Position numbers and translations under genes: made by a program. Shown here piece by piece: positions 58,799 through 64,000 of a stretch of DNA of 64,000 nucleotides. A model generated the notes under the pieces. That model had not been told where the DNA came from, ran no database searches, and worked only from the letters and a program-made list of their open reading frames with translations. The DNA comes from Massilia sp. 9I (GTDB taxonomy: Bacteria; Pseudomonadota; Gammaproteobacteria; Burkholderiales; Burkholderiaceae_D): contig NZ_LR733275.1 in assembly GCF_902506415.1 (NCBI RefSeq), forward strand, positions 5,354,479 through 5,418,478, given 5' to 3'. Each line of letters starts with the position of its first letter. Position 1 is the first letter of the stretch.

Positions 58799-61444
58799 GT
58801 GAACTACTTCGCACCCCGCGTGATGGCGATCGCCATCGCTTCCGCCTTTGCCGTCAACGCAGCCAGCGCCGCTCCGGCGCCAGCGCGCGCCGAGAACGCC
58901 TACCTGTCGCAGGCGGACGCCATGGCCCGTTCAGCGCGCGTGTCGAACGTGGACTACGTCCTCGACTTCACGCTAACCGGCAAGGAAAGCTTCGCGGGCA
59001 CCACCACCGTCAGCTTCGACCTGAAGGATACGGACTCCGCGGTCACGCTCGACCTCGACAAGGCGACGGTGAAATCGGTCACGGTCAACGGCAAGCAGGT
59101 CACCCCGGCCTACAACAACTGGTTCATCACCCTGGCGCCGCAAGACCTGGCCAAGGGCCGCAACACCGTCACCGTCAGCTACGAGCGCCTGCACAGCACC
59201 AACGGCGAAGGCCTGCACCGCATGGTCGACCCGGTCGATGGCCGCGTCTATACCTACTCGCACTTCGAGCCGGCCGCCGCGCACCAGATGTTCGCCGTGT
59301 TCGACCAGCCGGACCTGAAGGCCACCTACACCGTCACCGTGAATGCGCCGGCCGACTGGCAGGTCGTCACCACCACCCGCGAGTCGAAGGTTGCGGATGC
59401 CACCGGCGGCAAGCGCTGGAGCTTCCCCACGTCGAAAAAGCTGAGCCCCTATAACTTCTCGCTGCACGCCGGCCCGTACAAGGTCTGGGAAGACAACAGC
59501 GGCAAGTACCCGATGCGCCTGTTCGCACGCCAGTCCGTGGCCAGCCAGGTAACCCCGGCCGACTGGTTCCGCTACACCAAGGGAGGCCTCAGCTTCTTCG
59601 ACAACTACTTCGGCATCCCTTACCAGTTCGAGAAGTACGACCAGCTGCTGGTGCCGGACTTCCTGTACGGCGCGATGGAAAACGCGGCGGCGATCACCTT
59701 CGCCGAAGGCGGCTTCCTGTACAAGGCCGAGATGACCGCCGCCCAGAAGGCGACCCTGGCCGAGGTCATCCTGCACGAGATGGCGCACCAGTGGTTCGGC
59801 GACCTGGTCACCATGAAGTGGTGGAACGGCCTGTGGCTGAACGAGAGCTTCGCGTCCTTCATGGCGACCCTGGCCACCGCCGAGTCGACCGAGTTCAAGG
59901 ACGCCTGGCAGGCCTTCTACCAGCAGGACAAGCAAGGTGCCTACAACATGGACCAGAAGGTCTCGACGCACCCGATCGAAGTGCCGGTACCCTCCTCGGC
60001 CAACGCCTTTGACAACATCGACGCGATCACCTATTCGAAAGGCGCCTCGACCCTGAAACAGCTGCGCCACATGCTGGGCGAAGAGGTCTTCCGCAAGGGC
60101 GTGCATAACTACCTGGTCAAGTACTCGTGGCAGAACGCGAAGCTGGATGACTTCATCGGCAGCCTCGGTGAAGCGGCCGGCCGCGACCTGAGCAAGTGGA
60201 CCAAGGACTGGCTGTACCAGGCCGGCGTGAACACCATCGCCGCCAACTACACCTGCTCGAACGGCAAGATCAAGTCCTTCTCGCTGGCCCAGACCGCGCC
60301 AAGCAAGGAACTGCCGACCCTGCGCGAACAGCGCGTGCAGGTAGGCGCCTTCAAACTCGAGAACGGCAAGCTGGTGTTGGCCAAGAACGTCCCCGTCACC
60401 TATTCCGGCGCCACCACCAAAGTGCCCGGCATGGTGGGCGCGGCCTGCCCCGACCTGGTCTATCCGAACTACCAGGACTGGGGCTTCGTGAAGGTCAACC
60501 TCGACAAGCGCTCCTTCGAGACTGCCCGCAACACCCTGAGCGGCGTCGACGACCCGCTGCTGCGCGCCATGCTGTGGCAAGCCTTGTGGGACGGCGTGCG
60601 CGACGCCAAGCTGCCGCTGAACGAATTCATCGACGTGGCCCTTGCCAATGCACCGCAGGAGAAGGATTACACCCTGCTGGGCGACGTGCTGGGCAAGGTC
60701 TCGCAGTCGAAGTACTACCTGACCGCGACCGGCCTGGACAACGCCTATACCCGCAAGACCGGCAAGGCGCTGGAAGACATGGCCTGGCAAGGTGTCGTCG
60801 CCTATAAAGGCAACGACAACTTCCAGCGCCGCTGGTTCGGCACCTACATGAGCGTGGCGAGCAGCCCGGAAGCCCTGGCGCGCCTGGCCGGCATGCTGGA
60901 GGGTAAAGGCACCGAAGGCCTGAACATCAGCCAGGACCAGCGCTGGGCCATCATCACCCGCCTGAACCGCTTCAACTACCAGGGCGCGGCCGCGCTGCTC
61001 GAAGCCGAGCAGGCGCGCGACAAGTCCGACACCGGCCAGGGCGCGGCAATCGCGGCCACCGTGGTGCGTCCGGATCCGAAGGTGAAGGCCGAGTGGATGG
61101 CGACGGTCGAAGACCTGAAGACCAAGCTGCCGTTCTCGCGCGTGCGCACGGCGATGGGCAGCATGTACCCGGTCGAGCAGCACAAGCTGGCCGAGCAGAC
61201 CGCAAGCGACCGCCTGGCCAAGCTGCCGGCGATCGACAAGGCGGCCGGCCCGGTCTTCATGCGCAGCTACGCCAACACGATGATCCCGGCCAGCTGCACC
61301 TTGGCGAGCGTCCAGCGCCTGCAGCGCGCCGCCGACACCATGAAGGACCTGTCGGCCGGCACCCGCCGCTCGCTGCTCGACACGCTGCAGGAAGACCAGC
61401 GCTGCGTCGCAGTCAAGAAGGCGATGACCGCGCCGAAGTCGTAA
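58799..61444 (+). CDS. M1 family aminopeptidase
   Basis: An 881-residue exported zinc aminopeptidase started at GTG 58799 (AGGAG 6 bases upstream). Signal peptide about 1-25 (IAIASAFAVNAASA). Catalytic features: GAMEN (291-295), HEMAH (326-330) with Glu349 as third ligand (WLNESFASF), and a long helical C-terminal domain. All key residues are kept, so it should remove N-terminal residues from peptides in the periplasm. Size matches aminopeptidase N-like M1 enzymes. Confidence 0.95.
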   Translation: MNYFAPRVMAIAIASAFAVNAASAAPAPARAENAYLSQADAMARSARVSNVDYVLDFTLTGKESFAGTTTVSFDLKDTDSAVTLDLDKATVKSVTVNGKQVTPAYNNWFITLAPQDLAKGRNTVTVSYERLHSTNGEGLHRMVDPVDGRVYTYSHFEPAAAHQMFAVFDQPDLKATYTVTVNAPADWQVVTTTRESKVADATGGKRWSFPTSKKLSPYNFSLHAGPYKVWEDNSGKYPMRLFARQSVASQVTPADWFRYTKGGLSFFDNYFGIPYQFEKYDQLLVPDFLYGAMENAAAITFAEGGFLYKAEMTAAQKATLAEVILHEMAHQWFGDLVTMKWWNGLWLNESFASFMATLATAESTEFKDAWQAFYQQDKQGAYNMDQKVSTHPIEVPVPSSANAFDNIDAITYSKGASTLKQLRHMLGEEVFRKGVHNYLVKYSWQNAKLDDFIGSLGEAAGRDLSKWTKDWLYQAGVNTIAANYTCSNGKIKSFSLAQTAPSKELPTLREQRVQVGAFKLENGKLVLAKNVPVTYSGATTKVPGMVGAACPDLVYPNYQDWGFVKVNLDKRSFETARNTLSGVDDPLLRAMLWQALWDGVRDAKLPLNEFIDVALANAPQEKDYTLLGDVLGKVSQSKYYLTATGLDNAYTRKTGKALEDMAWQGVVAYKGNDNFQRRWFGTYMSVASSPEALARLAGMLEGKGTEGLNISQDQRWAIITRLNRFNYQGAAALLEAEQARDKSDTGQGAAIAATVVRPDPKVKAEWMATVEDLKTKLPFSRVRTAMGSMYPVEQHKLAEQTASDRLAKLPAIDKAAGPVFMRSYANTMIPASCTLASVQRLQRAADTMKDLSAGTRRSLLDTLQEDQRCVAVKKAMTAPKS

Positions 61445-61447
61445 TCC

Positions 61448-62149
61448 TTGGCATACGCGGCCTACCCGCGCCGCACGCCCGGCTGGCCCCTGCTGGCCAC
61501 GCTGGGCGTCCACCTGCTGCTGGCCTGGAGCTGGCGGATCGCGCATCCGCCCGCCCAGGACCAGCGCGGGGAACGGGTCCTCGAGCTGATTCCCCTGCCT
61601 CCACCGGCCCCGGCGCAAGTGCGCGCCGCGCCGCCTCCACCCCGCAATGCCACACCTGCTGCTGCGCGCGCACGTAGTCCGTCGACACTGGCGCCAGCGG
61701 AGAGCGAGCCGGAACCGGTCACGCCACCGGCGCCGGTTACCGATCCCTTTGCCGTCACCGAGCCCGCAGCTCCCGCTGAATCCCCACTCGACGCGATGGT
61801 CGGCCGCGCCAAGCGCGATGCCCGCGCCATCGACCGTGAACTCAGGAAGGGCAAATCGGGCGTGCCCGAAATCGCCGACACGCCCTGGGGACGCTTCACG
61901 CGCGCGCTCGAAGCGGCCCACAAGGACCGGGGCCTGGGCGTGAGCAGTGAGACCTATACCGCGCCCGACGGCCAAGTGATCTACCGCTTCCGCCGCGGTG
62001 GCAAGACCATGTGCCGCAGCGGCGGCAGCGTGGGGCCGAAGATCGGCGGGGCCGTCGGCGGCGGCGAGGTGCTGTTCGACGTGCAGGGCGGCGCGGGACG
62101 GGCCGGCGAGGTGCAGTGCCCGAGCCACGCCGAATGGAAGCGCGACTGA
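61448..62149 (+). CDS. Pro-rich membrane-anchored protein of unknown function
   Basis: A 233-residue protein from a TTG at 61448, three bases after the aminopeptidase stop. One N-terminal hydrophobic helix (PLLATLGVHLLLAWSWRI) is followed by a Pro/Ala-rich linker and a C-terminal region (IADTPWGRFTRALEAAHKDR, ETYTAPDGQVIYRFRRG, a Cys in KTMCRSG). The layout resembles TonB-like or energy-transducer-type anchored proteins, but no TonB C-terminal motif is seen. Function unknown. Confidence 0.68.
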   Translation: MAYAAYPRRTPGWPLLATLGVHLLLAWSWRIAHPPAQDQRGERVLELIPLPPPAPAQVRAAPPPPRNATPAAARARSPSTLAPAESEPEPVTPPAPVTDPFAVTEPAAPAESPLDAMVGRAKRDARAIDRELRKGKSGVPEIADTPWGRFTRALEAAHKDRGLGVSSETYTAPDGQVIYRFRRGGKTMCRSGGSVGPKIGGAVGGGEVLFDVQGGAGRAGEVQCPSHAEWKRD

Positions 62150-62266
62150 ACCCTTCCTCCGCGCTTTCGACCTCCTGCTCCTCCTTTTCGTCATTCCATC
62201 CACATGGCCGGTCCGCCTATGCGCAGCCGCGCTAACATGGCGGCATCAAGCAGAAGGAGATTCACA

Positions 62267-62674
62267 ATGAAAAAGATGATCGCGACCGCGCTTGCGGCAT
62301 GCGTACTGGTTGCCAATCCGGCCTTCGCCCAGGACAGCAAGGCGCTGGCGGCCGCCCACGGTTCGGCGCAGCGCTGGCTGAAGCTGGTCGACAAGGAAGA
62401 TTATTCCGGCGCCTGGGACGCCAGTGCGAGCGACGTGCGCGCGAACACACCGAAAATGGCATGGAACATGCTCCTCAGCGCCACCCACCTGCCGCTGGGA
62501 CAGCTCCGCGTCCGCAAGCTGAAGTCGACCGCGCTTGACGCGGGCGGCAAGCGGGTCAGCTTCGAATTCGATTCGGAATTCGAGAAGGACAACAAGGTGC
62601 TGGAGAAAGTCACCACCGTGCTCGACAAGGACGGCGCGTGGCGCGTGACCGGCTACAGCGTTTCAGCGGACTGA
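62267..62674 (+). CDS. Exported DUF4019-type protein
   Basis: A 135-residue protein from the ATG at 62267 (AAGGAG upstream). Signal peptide about 1-21 (ATALAACVLVANPAFAQ). The mature region matches the DUF4019 pattern (WLKLVDKEDYSGAWDASASD, RVSFEFDSEFEKDNKVLEKV, GAWRVTGYSV), a small alpha+beta periplasmic fold of unknown role. Overlaps the 3' end of the convergent hypothetical gene by 12 bases. Confidence 0.82.
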   Translation: MKKMIATALAACVLVANPAFAQDSKALAAAHGSAQRWLKLVDKEDYSGAWDASASDVRANTPKMAWNMLLSATHLPLGQLRVRKLKSTALDAGGKRVSFEFDSEFEKDNKVLEKVTTVLDKDGAWRVTGYSVSAD

Positions 62675-63031
62675 ACGGGCCTGCGGGGCCTGCGACGCCC
62701 CGCCGCCGGCGCCGTTACTGGCCGGTGCACAAAGCTCGGCCACGCGGCGCCATGCTCCGGTGCCTTCGCACACCACCGGCGGCCGCCCCTGCAGCAGTTT
62801 GCCGAGGTCGACCGGCTTGCCTTCGTTGACGATGACGTTGCGCTGGATTGGAATGCACACCGCGTCGTGCCAGGCGGCCGCATAGCCCTGCGGCGTCGGC
62901 AAGGGACCGCGCAGGCGCAGCGCCGCGGCCTCGCACGCCTTTTTCGTCTGGTAGGTTCCGCGCAGGCTGGTGCTCTCCAGCATGACGTCGCGGTGCTGCT
63001 GCAGGTACAGCAGCAGGATCATCGTAAACAT
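62663..63031 (-). CDS. Small secreted/membrane protein with cysteines
   Basis: A 122-residue protein from the ATG at 63031 (GGAG 6 bases upstream). It begins with a short hydrophobic stretch (FTMILLLYLQQHRD) and has cysteines in KKACEAAAL, DAVCIP, VVCEGT and AELCAP, suggesting disulfides outside the cytoplasm. No family was recognised. Confidence 0.68.
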   Translation of the reverse strand: MFTMILLLYLQQHRDVMLESTSLRGTYQTKKACEAAALRLRGPLPTPQGYAAAWHDAVCIPIQRNVIVNEGKPVDLGKLLQGRPPVVCEGTGAWRRVAELCAPASNGAGGGASQAPQARSVR

Positions 63032-63134
63032 CCGTTCTCCCCACATGCGGCTCCGTTCGCCCGCACGCCTGACCTTGTTCAAACATCCTGCCGGGACCGC
63101 GCGCTAGCCTGAGGATCCACGAAAGGATCCCTTC

Positions 63135-63989
63135 ATGTTCAAGCTCGTTACCTGGAATATCCAGTCCGGCCGCAGCCCGGACGGCAAGACCGACCTCGAC
63201 CGTATCATCGCATGCCTCGACCGCTTTTGCAGTTTTGACATGCTTTGTGTGCAGGAAGTTTCGAGCGGCTACACCGCCGGCGGCGAAGACCAGTTCGCCA
63301 TGCTGCGCGAGCGCCTGCCCGGCTACACCGGCTTCAGCGCCCTCGCCTGCGACACCGCCGGCCTGGAGGCCGCGCCCGGCGCGCGCCGCCGTTTCGGGAT
63401 GATGGTGTTCTCGCGCCACCAGGTGCTGCAGGCCTTCCGCCACTCGCTGCCCTGGCCGTCCGAACCCGAGGTGATCAGCATGCCCCGCACGGCGCTCGAA
63501 CTCACGGTGGCGGCGCCCGGCGGCCTGTTGCGCGTCCACGCCGTCCACCTCGAATACTTCTCGCAGCGCCAGCGCCTGGCCCAGGTCGAGCGCCTGCGCG
63601 AGCTGCACCGCGAGGCGAGCCTGCACGCTTGCGCGCCACCCGCGCCCGGCCGCGGCCCCTTCGCGCAGCCGCCGCGGGCCATGCCGGCGCTGCTTGCGGG
63701 CGACTTCAACATGCTGCCCGGCTCGCCCGAGCACCAGCGCCTGCTGGCGCCCTTCGGCGACGAGGTCCAGCCCTGGCGCGACTGCTGGCAGCTGGTCCAG
63801 CCGGGCCGGCGCCACGCGCCCACCGTGGGCCTGCACGACGCCAGTCCCGGAGCCTGCGCTCCCTTCACCTTCGATTACGTGTTCGCCAGCGCCGACCTGG
63901 CCGAACGGGTGCGGCGGGTGCGGGTCGATGCCAGCGAACAGGGGTCGGATCACCAGGCCCTGCTGGTGGAACTGGATTGGGGGCCGTGA
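63135..63989 (+). CDS. Endonuclease/exonuclease/phosphatase family protein
   Basis: A 284-residue DNase I-like fold hydrolase. Motifs in order: VTWNIQSGR (metal Asn), CVQEVSSG (catalytic Glu), RVHAVHLEYFSQRQR, LLAGDFNMLPGSPE (Asp/Asn), FTFDYVFASADL and SDHQALLVELD (Asp-His). All residues of the active site are present. It may cut nucleic acid or phosphoester bonds; the short size and lack of signal peptide fit a cytoplasmic enzyme. The last 11 bases of the window hold nothing further. Confidence 0.9.
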   Translation: MFKLVTWNIQSGRSPDGKTDLDRIIACLDRFCSFDMLCVQEVSSGYTAGGEDQFAMLRERLPGYTGFSALACDTAGLEAAPGARRRFGMMVFSRHQVLQAFRHSLPWPSEPEVISMPRTALELTVAAPGGLLRVHAVHLEYFSQRQRLAQVERLRELHREASLHACAPPAPGRGPFAQPPRAMPALLAGDFNMLPGSPEHQRLLAPFGDEVQPWRDCWQLVQPGRRHAPTVGLHDASPGACAPFTFDYVFASADLAERVRRVRVDASEQGSDHQALLVELDWGP

Positions 63990-64000
63990 GGCGCCGCCTG

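Noticed and set aside
58973-62203. 1076-codon ORF antisense to the M1 aminopeptidase
   Set aside because: It is a high-GC shadow: low-complexity Arg/Ala/Gly/His composition with no motif, while the plus strand has complete GAMEN and HExxH motifs and a signal peptide.

Overview
The window is 64 kb of high-GC chromosome with dense coding on both strands. The gene content suggests an Oxalobacteraceae betaproteobacterium close to Massilia/Telluria/Duganella; this is inferred from protein families and style (paired TonB receptors, SYLF, YXWGXW and glycine-zipper proteins, penicillin acylase, azoR-pirin), as no rRNA or other taxonomic marker is present. I see one tRNA (Leu-UAA) and no rRNA, CRISPR array, transposase or phage module.

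Layout. 1-4.5 kb, minus strand: a truncated HExxH membrane protein, tdk, an O-acetyltransferase, a penicillin-acylase-type Ntn hydrolase and an orphan ParB-like protein. 4.6-6.4 kb: tRNA-Leu, a hairpin-rich candidate small RNA, two small membrane proteins and an SRAP (YedK/HMCES-type) protein. 6.4-10 kb: two tandemly duplicated secreted beta-helix proteins with duplicated structured leaders, plus a lipoprotein with a related N-terminus. 10-13.9 kb: a DUF1566-like protein, M28 peptidase, metallophosphoesterase and glycine-zipper protein.

13.9-23.7 kb (plus) and 27.6-40.5 kb (minus) are the most unusual part. The first half has a Ser/Thr kinase, a SEDS (FtsW/RodA) protein with a large FHA-like extension, an FHA-like protein, an SH3 protein, a PP2C phosphatase and an FHA protein. 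The second has a kinase-SUMF1 fusion, a zinc-ribbon/SPFH protein, a tandem Lon-protease-like protein, three unrecognised proteins and a class B penicillin-binding protein with intact SxxK, SxN and KTG motifs. Together they hold the parts of the actinobacterial fha-pstP-rodA-pbpA-pknA/B operon, split into two blocks in a Gram-negative. Between the blocks lie a SYLF lipid-binding protein, an MFS pump with a SufR-like Fe-S regulator and a good operator/promoter, and a few small proteins.

40.7-47.5 kb: small envelope proteins, an RNase H-like protein, an HD hydrolase, two transporters and a TonB receptor. 47.6-53.5 kb: a second TonB receptor, psd, a LysR regulator divergent from azoR, and a pirin. 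53.5-64 kb: a hypothetical gene, an AT-rich orphan membrane protein that looks acquired, an acyltransferase, an aspartoacylase-family protein, an ArsR-Old Yellow Enzyme operon with a palindromic operator, an M1 aminopeptidase, small secreted proteins and an endonuclease/exonuclease/phosphatase protein.

Many long ORFs antisense to these genes are high-GC shadows and were left out. No gene-free stretch exceeds 300 bases.
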